Counted from the stretch's first letter, positions 1 to 7,816 are shown. The stretch: 12,500 nt of DNA from Eimeria necatrix (GCF_000499385.1 NW_013653270.1:15001-27500); one strand, 5' to 3'. Numbers and translations: made by a program. Notes: generated from the sequence alone by a model not told the origin.

Positions 1-27
1 TGCTGCTGCTGCTGCTGCTGTGCCCGC

Positions 28-60
<33 letters not shown>

Positions 61-233
61 AGGCCAGGGCGGAGCCGGCGAAGTTGAACAGCAACTTGTC
101 CTGCTGCAGCGCGAGACACAACTTGGAATTTAATTTGTCTCCTTCTGCTGCTAACCAGCTGCCCATGTAGCCCTCGAAGGCAGCAGAAATGGCCCCGGAA
201 AAGGAGACAGGCGGCGGCAGCTGCAGGCTCTCG

Positions 234-268
<35 letters not shown>

Positions 269-354
269 GGCCACTGCGTCGCCGCACTCCCCCTCAGAGC
301 CCCCCTCGCCCTCCTGCAGCGCCGCTTCCACACGAGCAGCAAGGCTTGGGCTCC

Positions 355-412
<58 letters not shown>

Positions 413-478
413 TTCGTCGATTGCTGCGGCCGCCTGCACGGCAGCAGCTCTCAGCAGCTTCTTCTGCTCCGGCGTCGG

Positions 479-515
<37 letters not shown>

Positions 516-812
516 GGAGGCAGCAGCAGCAGCAACTCTCTCCTTTCAGCAGCAAACCGCAGCGCCAGCCGCTCTTCAAATTGCTTCGCTTCTCTCACCA
601 GCAGCAGCAGCTGCTGCGGCCGCAGCGTCGCCTGGTGCCGCTCCAAGTAGTCCTGCAGCAGAAACAAATAAATAAATAATTTAATTAATTTAATTTATTT
701 ATTTATTTAATTATTTATTTATTTAATTTAATTAATTATTTAGTTGGGGCTTTAAATGGGAAGAAGCAGCTTTGCGGCGATTCGCCCCACAAGGTATTAT
801 GCGGCAGCGACG

Positions 813-851
<39 letters not shown>

Positions 852-1150
852 AAGCAGCAGCAACAGAGGAACCAAGAGAAGAACTTCAGGTCCATTATTT
901 TCAGGCAATTTGGTAGCAAATGCCCCACAGAATCTCGAGCAAAAGCAGCAGCAGCAGCAGCAGCAGCAGTTCACAGCCCGCAGCAGCAACCTCTGAAATA
1001 CGCAGCAGCAGCAGCAGCAGCAGCAGCACCGCCCCCACCACCCAGCCACAAAGCAGCACCCAGCCAGGCAGCAGCAGCAGCAGCAGCAGCAGCTAGTCCG
1101 CCAGGCAGCAGCAGCAGCAGCAGCAGCCGCCAACCACGCAGCAGCACCCC

Positions 1151-1203
<53 letters not shown>

Positions 1204-1354
1204 TGACGGTGAGTTGCTGCTTGGTGACTTTGCAGAAGTGCGCAGCAAAAGCTTCGCTGAATCTCCAATGGGGAGGAAAAAGATCTTTAAAACGAAAGTC
1301 TTGTTCTCTGAGAGTTCTTCGAAACCAGCCGAAGCGGCGTTCGAAAAAGCTGCT

Positions 1355-1405
<51 letters not shown>

Positions 1406-1489
1406 GGAGGCCGGCGGGGCTGCTGCTGCTGCGGCGGCGGCCGCGGCGTCGGCCGTCGCGGCCGCCGCGGGAGCAGCAGCAGCGGCGGC

Positions 1490-1527
<38 letters not shown>

Positions 1528-1687
1528 CTGCTGCTGCTGCTGCTGCTGCTGCTGGGGCGGAAGCAAAAGTAATCATGTAAGGCGCAAGGAGGCAGCCAGA
1601 AACAGCAGCAATTAGCTGCTGCCGAAAACCCTTGCTGCCGAGAGCATCCACGCAAGCCCCTGCGTGCTTCAGCTTCTCCCTCCAGTA

Positions 1688-1734
<47 letters not shown>

Positions 1735-2117
1735 CCGCGTCGACGGCGCTCTCGTAGTCCTCCAGCAGCTGCTGCTGCAGCCCCTCGCGCAGCTGCTGCT
1801 GCTGCTGCAGCAGCGCAGCAACGCGCGGCAGGTGTCTGTACACCTCAAAGGAGCGACACAGCGGAGCCAAGGCCAGCAGCAACTTTGCTGCTGCAGCATA
1901 GTCTCTGTAAAGTGCTGCTTCCCGCAGCTGCTCCACTGCAGCAGCAGCAGTCAGCAGCAGCCGCAGCGCAGCAATGCAGCAGCTCAAGTTCCGCTTTGCT
2001 GCATCCAGCATCTTTATCCCGCTGCAGAGTGCTGCTGCTTCCTCCGCACTTGCTGCTGCTGCTTGCTGCGCTGCGCGCGACAGCTGCAGCAGCTCCTCCA
2101 CCTGCGCCGTCGCCGGC

Positions 2118-2159
<42 letters not shown>

Positions 2160-2443
2160 AGGCTCGCCAGCTGCCGCACTGCAGCAAGAATCTGACTCTC
2201 CACTGTCTTTATTTCTAAAGACACTTCCTGCAGCCTCCCGTCAATCGCAGCAGCGTCGCCCCCCACTTCTGCTGCTTCTTTTGCTGCTGCTGCTGCTGCT
2301 GCTGCAGCAGCAGCAGAGGCGCCTTCTCCCATCTCCCCTGTGGTTTCTGCTGCTGCTGCTGCTGCTCCCGATGCTGCTCCTGCTGCTGCTGTCTGCGGAG
2401 CAAAGACCTCCGAAGCTGAAGCTGCCACCCGCATTCTCCGCCC

Positions 2444-2474
<31 letters not shown>

Positions 2475-2605
2475 ACGCCGCTGCTGCTGCTGCTGCTGGG
2501 GCTTGGCTCGACGCAGCTGCAGCCGGACGAGACAAGCTGCAGCACAGGCCTCTCCGGAGCCAGCTGCTCCCGCGCTGCTGCTGCTGCTGCTGCTCCTGCT
2601 GCTCC

Positions 2606-2638
<33 letters not shown>

Positions 2639-2719
2639 AGGCTGTCGTGCGCGTACAGCTGGCGGCTTGGGGTGTATGTACACCCCAACTGCAGCGCCAA
2701 TGAGTCCTTTGACCTCCAC
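1..2719 (-). CDS. VPS53: VPS53, GARP/EARP tethering-complex subunit (3'-truncated, spliced)
   Basis: VPS53 is a core subunit of the GARP and EARP complexes, which tether endosome-derived vesicles at the trans-Golgi and at recycling endosomes. The minus strand reads, in family order: IDGRLQEVSLEIKTVESQI, then the core IKMLDAAKRNLS, VEQLREAALYRDY and SFEVYRHLPRV (about 2000-1826), then FERRFGWFRRTLREQDFRF, DLFPPHWRFSEAF and FCKVTKQQLT (about 1345-1208). These match the animal VPS53 N-terminal domain (LDxAKRxL, FEAYRDIPKV, DRRYAWFKRxL, FPPEW). After an intron (653-1207) a second exon, 652 to the left edge, continues with LLLLVREAKQFEERLALRF and VSFSGAISAAFEGYMGSWLA, again in family order. Conserved blocks are separated by poly-Ala, poly-Gln and poly-Ser runs. 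The start is unresolved. The frame is open to 2719 but has no ATG there; an in-frame ATG lies at 2332. The usual N-terminal block (FDAIEYIN type) is not seen and may be in a further upstream exon. The C-terminal half lies outside the window. Confidence 0.82.
356..409. repeat. (CTG)n array, poly-Gln in VPS53 exon
   Basis: About 18 uninterrupted CTG units. On the minus strand they read as CAG, so they encode a Gln run between the DEH and GSPSLAARVEAAL segments of VPS53. The run sits in a linker that is variable in the family. Confidence 0.9.
653..1207 (-). other. Intron of VPS53
   Basis: On the minus strand the exon ends ...CAACTCACC and a GT (GTCAGC) follows at 1207. The acceptor is TTTGTTTCTGCTGCAG with the next exon starting GACTACTTGGAG at 652. 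Both junctions are phase 0. Joining them places LLLLVREAKQFEE about 15 residues after KVTKQQL, close to the spacing in animal VPS53. The intron contains CAG arrays and a pure A/T block (about 664-745) just upstream of the acceptor, which serves as a T-rich tract on the gene strand. The donor is weak (GTCAGC), so the exact donor position is less sure than the acceptor. Confidence 0.6.
1152..1203. repeat. (CAG)n array inside the VPS53 intron
   Basis: About 17 uninterrupted CAG units directly after the proposed donor of the VPS53 intron. Here the plus strand is CAG, opposite to the neighbouring exonic arrays. Confidence 0.88.
1831..1844 (+). repeat. 14-bp palindromic element GGTGTCTGTACACC (VPS53 coding)
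   Basis: Extended form AGGTGTCTGTACACCT (1830-1845). Read on the minus strand it encodes V-Y-R-H-L of SFEVYRHLPRV, the equivalent of the conserved AYRDIP segment of animal VPS53. This copy therefore lies inside conserved coding sequence. Confidence 0.85.
2671..2684 (+). repeat. 14-bp palindromic element GGTGTATGTACACC
   Basis: Extended to GGGGTGTATGTACACCCC (2669-2686). It lies near the 5' end of the open VPS53 frame and may be 5' UTR, intron or N-terminal coding. Confidence 0.85.
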
Positions 2720-2784
2720 TCAAAGCTGAGTCATTACTTTTGCAGTTTTGCTGCGAGACGCAGCAGCTGGAGTGGCGGGAGGAG

Positions 2785-2815
<31 letters not shown>

Positions 2816-2838
2816 AGGCTGCTGCTGCTGCTGCTTCA

Positions 2839-2852
2839 GGTGTCTGTACACC
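2839..2852 (+). repeat. 14-bp palindromic element GGTGTCTGTACACC
   Basis: Extended to CAGGTGTCTGTACACCTG (2837-2854). It lies in repeat-rich DNA upstream of VPS53 with no confident gene around it. Confidence 0.85.
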
Positions 2853-3137
2853 TGAGCGGCAGGAAGCAGCAGTAATAATGCAAGGGCACAACAAATCATA
2901 GAAAAGAAAAAAAAGGAAGACACAAAACTCAGAATTGCTGCAGCAACTAGCTGCAGGCAACCAAGCCCTGTAGCTGCTGCTGCTGCAGCAGCAGCCGCTG
3001 CTGCAGCAGAGGCGGCAGCGGCTACTGCTGAACAGCAGCAGCAGCAGCAAAAGCAGCGGCAGCAGATTAGTCTTCCTCGGCCATTTCAGAGTCGATTAGA
3101 AGACAAGCTGCAGCACCAGTTATTTAGCCTGCTTTAA
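2853..3137 (+). other. Possible terminal exon, plus strand, unidentified
   Basis: The plus strand is open from 2853 to a TAA at 3135-3137 with no ATG start. The frame gives a lysine-rich stretch, an Ala run, a short Gln run, and a non-repetitive tail SLPRPFQSRLEDKLQHQLFSLL. CTGCAG acceptor-like sites at about 2940 and 2954 precede the Ala run. No family is recognised. The minus strand at the same place also offers a terminal-exon reading (CLLIDSEMAEED and stop at about 3076), so the strand is undecided. Confidence 0.2.
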
Positions 3138-3445
3138 CAGCAGCAGCAGCAGCGCAGCAGCAACGCCAGCAGCAGCGGCAGCAGCAGCACAGCAGCAGCA
3201 GCAGCAGCAGCAGCAGCAATCGCAGCAGATTCATCCAGTATTCTCCATAGTGAAATTGATTTTTTGCTTCTAATTGCCTGAAACGGCGGCCCCACAGCTG
3301 CTGCAGCAGCTGTTGCAGCGCAGCAGCAACTGCAAGTGGCAGGGCAGCAGCAGCAGCAGCAGGAGCAGCAGCAGCAGCAGCACGAAAAGGCACTCAGGGT
3401 CTTTTTGTGGGCCAAAGGCCTGCATGTAGAAGGAAGAAGGAAGCA
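3076..3445 (-). other. Possible minus-strand exons, unidentified
   Basis: Three short non-repetitive islands on the minus strand look coding but lie in different frames: FYMQAFGPQKDPECLFV at about 3432-3380 with G/C-rich third positions; QLEAKNQFHYGEYWMNLLR at about 3276-3220 directly after an acceptor-like CCGTTTCAG; and CLLIDSEMAEED plus stop at about 3111-3076 directly after CTGCAG. Joining them would require introns made mostly of CAG/CTG repeats. No family is recognised, and a plus-strand exon overlaps the third island. Confidence 0.2.
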
Positions 3446-3770
3446 GCCGCAGCAGCGCAAGCAGCAGCAGCGGCAATAGCAGCAGCAGCAGCGGCAGCAG
3501 CGGCAGCAGCAGCAGCAGCAACAGAACTCGCAGCAGCAGCAGCGTCACAATGATGCCATGGTGCAGCTAAAGTGGACCAACACAGAGGATCCACGCTGCT
3601 GCTGCTGCTGCAGCAACTGCAGCAGCAGCAGCAAAACCTCGGCTGCAGCGAAGACACTGCTTCGCAGCAGCAGCAGCAGCAGCAGTAGCAGCAGCAGCAG
3701 CGGCAGCAGCAGCAGCAACAAGCACAGCAGCAGCAGCAGTCAGATTTTTTAACACTGAAGTATCAGCGGG

Positions 3771-4364
3771 ATGGAAGCTGCTGCAGCCACTGATACTGCT
3801 GCAGCAGCAGCAGCAACGGAAGTTGCTGCTGCCACTGCTGCTGAAGCAGCAGCAGAACCAGCAGCAGAAGCGAGCTGTGCTGCAGTACAGGCAGCACAGG
3901 CCACATTTGCAGTTAGCGAAGCAGCAGCTTCAGCAGCAGCAGCAGATGAAGCAGCAGCAAATAGAATAGATTTTGTCAGAGCAGCTGATGCAGCAGCAGC
4001 AGCAGCAGCAGACGCGCAAAAGCCAATTATGAAGGAGTTATTCGCAGCAGCAGCAGCAGCAGCAGATGCAGCAACAGCAGGTAGAGCAGCAGAGGCGGCA
4101 GCAGGAGCAGCAGATGCGGCGGCCGGAGCAGCAGATGCGGCAGCAGCAGCAGCAGATGCAGCAGCAGATGCAGCAGCAGATGCAGCAGCAGATGCAGCAG
4201 CAGCAGCAGACGCCTCAACAGAGACTTCAGCAGCAGCAACAGACACGTCTTCCCTGGGAGCAGCAGCAGCCGATGCAGCAGCAGCAGCAGCGGAAGTGGC
4301 AACAGCCAAATTAGCGGAAGCAGCAGGCGACCCAGCAGACGCAGCAGCAGACGCAGCAGCAGCA

Positions 4365-4397
<33 letters not shown>

Positions 4398-4547
4398 GCA
4401 GAAGCAGCATGCGATGCATGCAACTTTTGTGCAGACTTCTGCAGCAACAGCTGCTGCCAACGCTGCCTCCCCCTGCGGCAGCAAACTCGAGAGCGGCTGT
4501 GGGGCCCTTGCTGCTGCAGCTGCTGCAGCTGCTGCTTCTGCAACACA

Positions 4548-4578
<31 letters not shown>

Positions 4579-4832
4579 AGGCGGGCTTTGCTGCGGAGCC
4601 AAACTCCTCGTCCATTGACAGCTACAATGCTGCAGTGGCTGCTGCTGCTGCTCTTGCTGCTGACCGCCGACGTGATGCAGCAACTACAGCAGCAGCAGCA
4701 GCAGGAGGAGCAGCAGGAGCAGCAGCAGCAGCAGCAGCAACACGGCGGTGCATGCAGGCGGCGAGGTGTACGTACACCCCAGCCGAGGACATCCTTATAG
4801 AGTCGGCTTCGCGGCGGCCTTCTGCTTGTGTC

Positions 4833-4868
<36 letters not shown>

Positions 4869-4972
4869 CCCACTGCTGAAGCAGCAGCAGCTGCTGCACT
4901 GCCAGTCGCGCGAGCAGCAGCAGCAGCTGCTGCTGCTATGCAGGAGGGCCGCTGCTGCCTACAGGGGGCGCT

Positions 4973-5003
<31 letters not shown>

Positions 5004-5156
5004 GCTGCTGGCCTCAAAGACTTGTCGCGCCCTTCTGTTGAAGACTTGCTGAAGCTGCAGCAGCCTTCTTTGCTGCAGCGGAGGAGGCAGCAGCTGCAGC
5101 AGCGACAGCAGCAGAGGCAGCAGCAGCACTACTGCAGCGGCGCCGCCACTTCACGT

Positions 5157-5191
<35 letters not shown>

Positions 5192-5463
5192 GCGTCAGGT
5201 ACAGCCGGGCGACCGTCGAGAGGATGAGGAGTTTCTGCAGCAGCAGCGGCAACAGGAGCCGCCGCCGCCGCAGCAGCAGCAGCAGCAGCAGGAGGCGCAG
5301 CAGCAGCAGCAGCAGGAGGCGCAGCAGCAGCAGCAGCAGGAGGCGCAGCAGCAGCAGCCACGGGGCGGCTGCGCGCGCGCCCCCTCTGGCTGCTGCCTTT
5401 ACCAGTGCAGCGCGAACTGCTACGGCCGTAGTGTACAGCAGCAGCAGCAGCAGCAGCAGCAGC

Positions 5464-5503
<40 letters not shown>

Positions 5504-5610
5504 CATGAGCGGCGTCGGGTTCCGGTACGCGTACGACGTCGTAGTGCGTTGGCTGCTGCGGCGCAGCAGCAGCAGCAGCAGCAGAGCGGAGTTCCCGATC
5601 CCCTGCACGC

Positions 5611-5663
<53 letters not shown>

Positions 5664-5958
5664 GGGCCGAGTTTCACGCCGTGCCAGATGTACCGGCACC
5701 TGCTGCTGGGCTCGCTGCTGCTGCAGGCGAACAGCAGCACTTACAAAGTGAACAGTTTGCTGCAGAGACACCCGGGGGGCCCCAAGTGTCTCCTCAAAAG
5801 AGCAGCAGCAAACTGCAGCAAAGACTTCAGCTTCCACTCCCGCTGCGGCCGCTGCTTGTGGGGTTGCTTCCAGGTAGGTGCTGCTGCTGCTTGCTGCGGC
5901 TGGTCGCAGCAGAAGCAGCAGCAGCTCGAGGGCCTCAGGCAGCAGCTGCTCGACAGCT

Positions 5959-5995
<37 letters not shown>

Positions 5996-6086
5996 CGGGC
6001 TGCTGCTGCTGCTGCCGCAGCAGCACCAAATGGTGCGCGCTCTTCGAGATGCGGGCTGCAGCAAGTGCCGCCCTCTCGGGCGCAGC

Positions 6087-6128
<42 letters not shown>

Positions 6129-6308
6129 GGACCTGCTGCTGCTGCTGCTGCAGGTGTACAGGAACCACTTGCTGCGGCTGCCGAAGTAAATGCATCTGCT
6201 GCTTTTGCTGCCGCAGACACAGCTGCTGCTGCTGCTTCAGAGGCGCCCGCTGCTGCTGCTTCAGCTGCAGCAGCAGCAGCAGCAGCTGCTGCTGCTGCTG
6301 CTAGCTAG
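3771..6308 (+). CDS. Large Ala/Gln/Ser/Cys-rich ORF, unknown function
   Basis: This frame has an ATG and 845 codons without a stop. Residues 1-210 are Ala-rich with spaced Asp/Glu/Thr. Alanine codons vary (GCA, GCT, GCG, GCC) and islands such as ANRIDFVRAADA and KPIMKELF break the repeats. Residues about 213-260 are Cys-rich (CDACNFCADFCSNSCCQRC). Residues 412-440 read AGLKDLSRPSVEDLLKLQQ; 532-556 are again Cys-rich (CARAPSGCCLYQCSANC); 581-599 give GVGFRYAYDVVVRWLLRR; and 639-677 contain QMYRHLLLGSLLLQANSS. Third positions in these islands are mostly G or C, which supports this frame. A good donor, CAG|GTAGGT, lies at 5873/5874, so the 3' end may be spliced. Around 6021-6189 a second frame ending VYRNHLLRLPK is also coding-like. 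No domain is recognised. The single-exon form is the simplest model, not a proven one. Confidence 0.45.
4120..4215 (+). repeat. Degenerate 12-bp repeat GCAGATGCAGCA
   Basis: A period-12 repeat (three CAG-type units plus one ATG-containing unit) occurs several times with small changes. In the large plus-strand ORF it reads as repeated A-D-A-A. It differs from the plain CAG arrays because the acidic residue is kept at a fixed interval. Confidence 0.7.
4765..4778 (+). repeat. 14-bp perfect palindrome GGTGTACGTACACC
   Basis: A perfectly self-complementary copy inside the large plus-strand ORF, where it reads through as CTYTP. It lies just after a CATGCA core (4750-4755). If the ORF is spliced, this copy could be intronic. 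Confidence 0.85.
5612..5662. repeat. (CAG)n array, poly-Ser in the large ORF
   Basis: About 17 CAG units. In the favoured frame they read as AGC (Ser). Another long CAG array precedes it at about 5439-5503. The serine runs separate the GVGFRYAYDVV and QMYRHLLL islands. Confidence 0.85.
5874..5879 (+). promoter_or_regulatory. Candidate splice donor CAG|GTAGGT
   Basis: A strong consensus-like donor at the end of the coding-like island ending CGRCLWGCFQ, in phase 0 of the large ORF. Possible acceptors downstream (5909, 5963, 6020) keep the same frame, so splicing would only remove Ala/Cys-rich repeat sequence. Confidence 0.35.
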
Positions 6309-6387
6309 CTCCTAGTTTTGTGTCCCTTTGTCTTTTTTATAAACCCCACAATAGCTTTTGTTGCACTTAGAGCGGCAGGGCTGCTGG

Positions 6388-6401
6388 GGTGTACGTACAC
6401 C
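6388..6401 (+). repeat. 14-bp perfect palindrome GGTGTACGTACACC (intergenic)
   Basis: Self-complementary copy about 80 bp after the end of the large ORF, flanked by CTGGG and TCAGC. Confidence 0.85.
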
Positions 6402-6578
6402 TCAGCAGCAAACCGAGTTTTTGAATTTGTTTCTTTTTTCCTCCGCTGCAGAAAATAAGAAACCAATTTGTTTATTTTGATCCTGCCTCTTATTGTTTAT
6501 TTAATTATTATTTATTTATTTTATTTTTATTTATTTTACTTTTCGTAATTTGAAAAAGGCGAGGACAGAACACTCTGC

Positions 6579-6592
6579 GGTGTATGTACAGC
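6579..6592 (+). repeat. Degenerate palindromic element GGTGTATGTACAGC
   Basis: The left half and centre are intact; the right end has one change from ACC to AGC. It lies in AT-rich intergenic DNA. Confidence 0.6.
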
Positions 6593-6758
6593 TGGCAGAG
6601 ATGCGCACAAAAGCAGGAAAGTGGAAAACTGCAAAAAATTGAAATTGTAAATACTTTTGGAGTTCAAATTGAATTAAAATGCAAAATAAAAGTAAATTAA
6701 ATTCAAATAATTCAAAAGTGAATTCAATTGCAGGAGAGTTTGTTGCGGGAAGCAGTCA

Positions 6759-6772
6759 GGTGTCTGTACACC
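6759..6772 (+). repeat. 14-bp palindromic element GGTGTCTGTACACC (intergenic)
   Basis: Extended AGGTGTCTGTACACCT (6758-6773), the same 16 bp as the copies at 1830 and 2838, but here surrounded by unrelated AT-rich sequence. Confidence 0.85.
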
Positions 6773-6863
6773 TCGCGAGAAGCGATCAAAGTGGAAAACG
6801 AATCCAAAATTTTAATTTAAATTTAATTTGAACGAAATAAACGAAATAAGAAGCAACTTCTAC

Positions 6864-6933
6864 CATCGAAATTGTTTTTATTTTATTTATTTAATTTAAA
6901 TCAAACAAATAAAATTAAAAACAACTTTCGATG
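6864..6933. repeat. Near-perfect inverted repeat, about 30-bp arms
   Basis: The left arm 6864-6892 begins CATCGAAATTGTTTTTATTT. The right arm 6903-6933 ends AAACAACTTTCGATG. The reverse complement of the right arm matches the left arm except for two single-base insertions and one substitution. The spacer is about 10 bp. It would form a long hairpin as DNA or RNA. No coding frame crosses it. Confidence 0.8.
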
Positions 6934-6973
6934 CAAAATCTCAAAAACTTCTTTTGGCGCCTGCGTCCTTTGG

Positions 6974-6987
6974 GGTGTACGTACACC
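6974..6987 (+). repeat. 14-bp perfect palindrome GGTGTACGTACACC (intergenic)
   Basis: Extended to GGGGTGTACGTACACCCC (6972-6989), an 18-bp perfect palindrome. It is directly followed by GTGCATGCAC (6990-6999). Confidence 0.88.
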
Positions 6988-6989
6988 CC

Positions 6990-6999
6990 GTGCATGCAC
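6990..6999. promoter_or_regulatory. GTGCATGCAC, TGCATGCA-type motif
   Basis: A 10-bp palindrome containing TGCATGCA, adjacent to the 18-bp palindrome. TGCATGC-type motifs are known apicomplexan cis elements linked to AP2-domain factors. Use of this copy is inferred only. Confidence 0.35.
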
Positions 7000-7065
7000 A
7001 GACATGCAAATGGTGTCCGAAAAAGCGGAAAGTTTGAATTAAATGTTTTCTGATATATTTAATGC

Positions 7066-7110
7066 ATTAAAAAGGTATTTAAAAGATAATTAAAAGGTAT
7101 TTAAAAGATA
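7066..7110 (+). repeat. 22/23-bp tandem duplication
   Basis: ATTAAAAAGGTATTTAAAAG plus ATA (7066-7088) is followed directly by a copy lacking one A (7089-7110). Confidence 0.85.
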
Positions 7111-7402
7111 TAAATGCTTTCTTCAATAATAAAATGCTAAAGATCGAGAATTTGCTGCTGCTGTTTGCTTTTCTTTGCTGCTTTCCACTTGTTGAAATGT
7201 CTTCTTGTTTTCTTGATTGGCATTTTTGGCTTTTTGCAAAATAATTAATTTTCTATTTTTGGATTTTTCGAAGTTAATTAATTTCTAATTTTGATTTAAA
7301 AGTAATTAATTGATTTCTTATTTCGTCTTTTTGCATTTAATTCCTAGTTGCACTTTTTAATTTTCTTTTTTGAATTTCAAATTAAAAAATTTAATTTACT
7401 AA

Positions 7403-7436
7403 ATTAGAACAAACAGCTGCGTGGCTGGGCTGCAAA

Positions 7437-7469
<33 letters not shown>

Positions 7470-7816
7470 GCTCAGCAGCAAAAAGAACAAACAGCTGCGT
7501 GGCTGGGCTGCAAAGGCAGCAGCAGCAGCAGCAGCAGCAAAAGGAGCAGCAAAAGCAGAAGCAGCGGACAAAGGCAACGCCAGCAACAGCAGCAGCAGCA
7601 AAAGCCGGTGCAGCAGACAGAAAGCAGCAGGAGCAGCAGCAGCAAATGAGAGAGAAGCAGAGAATAGCAACAAAAACAGCAGCAGCAGCAGCAGCAGCAG
7701 CGAGAGCAGCAGCAGCAGCAGCAAAAGGACGCCTAGTAGCAGCTAATAAAAAAGCTCAAGAGTTCACAACGAAAAAAAACTGCTGCAGCTCGCAGCGTCG
7801 TCGTGTGGAAGTCTAG
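7403..7816 (+). CDS. Possible basic Gln/Ala/Lys-rich terminal exon
   Basis: The plus frame is open from 7403 to a TAG at 7814-7816. It has no early ATG; the first in-frame one is at 7646 (MREKQRIATK). A TTAG acceptor-like site at 7404-7407 follows an AT-rich tract. The product would be poly-Gln with the repeated block TNSCVAGLQRQQQ (from a 78-bp duplication), then Ala/Lys/Arg-rich sequence ending KKAQEFTTKKNCCSSQRRR. The composition is histone-H1-like, but no family is recognised. The stop codon is formed by the first base triplet of the adjoining telomere-like array. It could be a terminal exon or non-coding repeat DNA. Confidence 0.28.
7406..7561 (+). repeat. 78-bp tandem direct duplication
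   Basis: AGAACAAACAGCTGCGTGGC, continuing TGGGCTGCAAAGGCAGCAG, starts at 7406 and again at 7484, exactly 78 bp later. The period is a multiple of three, so the reading frame is preserved. The second copy diverges inside its CAG run. Confidence 0.85.

Larger units (their letters stand above)
6309..7402. other. AT-rich gene-free island
   Basis: No convincing ORF on either strand. The stretch is dominated by A/T, with many TTTATTT and AATTAATT words, in sharp contrast to the GC-rich CAG DNA on both sides. It contains four palindromic elements (one degenerate), a long inverted repeat at 6864-6933 and a 22-bp tandem repeat at 7066-7110. It probably holds the intergenic region between two plus-strand coding regions, with promoter or UTR sequence, but no start site can be assigned. 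Confidence 0.6.

Noticed and set aside
732..1268. Minus-strand ORF of Leu/Cys/Ala runs
   Set aside because: It is out of frame with VPS53, overlaps its intron, and its unique parts lack family similarity. CAG/CTG arrays contain no stop codon in any frame, so long ORFs arise by default.
1214..1615. Plus-strand ORF rich in Cys over the VPS53 exon
   Set aside because: It is antisense to the conserved VPS53 segment FERRFGWFRRTL and consists mainly of CTG arrays read as TGC.
1885..2640. Plus-strand 251-codon ORF
   Set aside because: Antisense to the conserved VPS53 core (LDAAKRNLS to FEVYRHLPRV). It is mostly Leu and Ser runs from repeats.
3749..4615. Minus-strand Ala-rich ORF starting MDEEFGSAAKPAS
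   Set aside because: Alanine codons vary at the third position on the plus strand, and the plus-strand islands have better codon composition. The minus reading is the mirror of an Ala/Cys-rich plus frame.
5151..6029. Minus-strand 292-codon ORF
   Set aside because: It is opposite to plus-strand islands with consistently G/C third positions and a good donor site. The minus reading is Leu and Ala runs joined by short islands.
6309..7402. Organelle (apicoplast or mitochondrial) insertion suggested by high A+T
   Set aside because: No organellar gene, tRNA or rRNA sequence could be recognised; A/T words are low-complexity.
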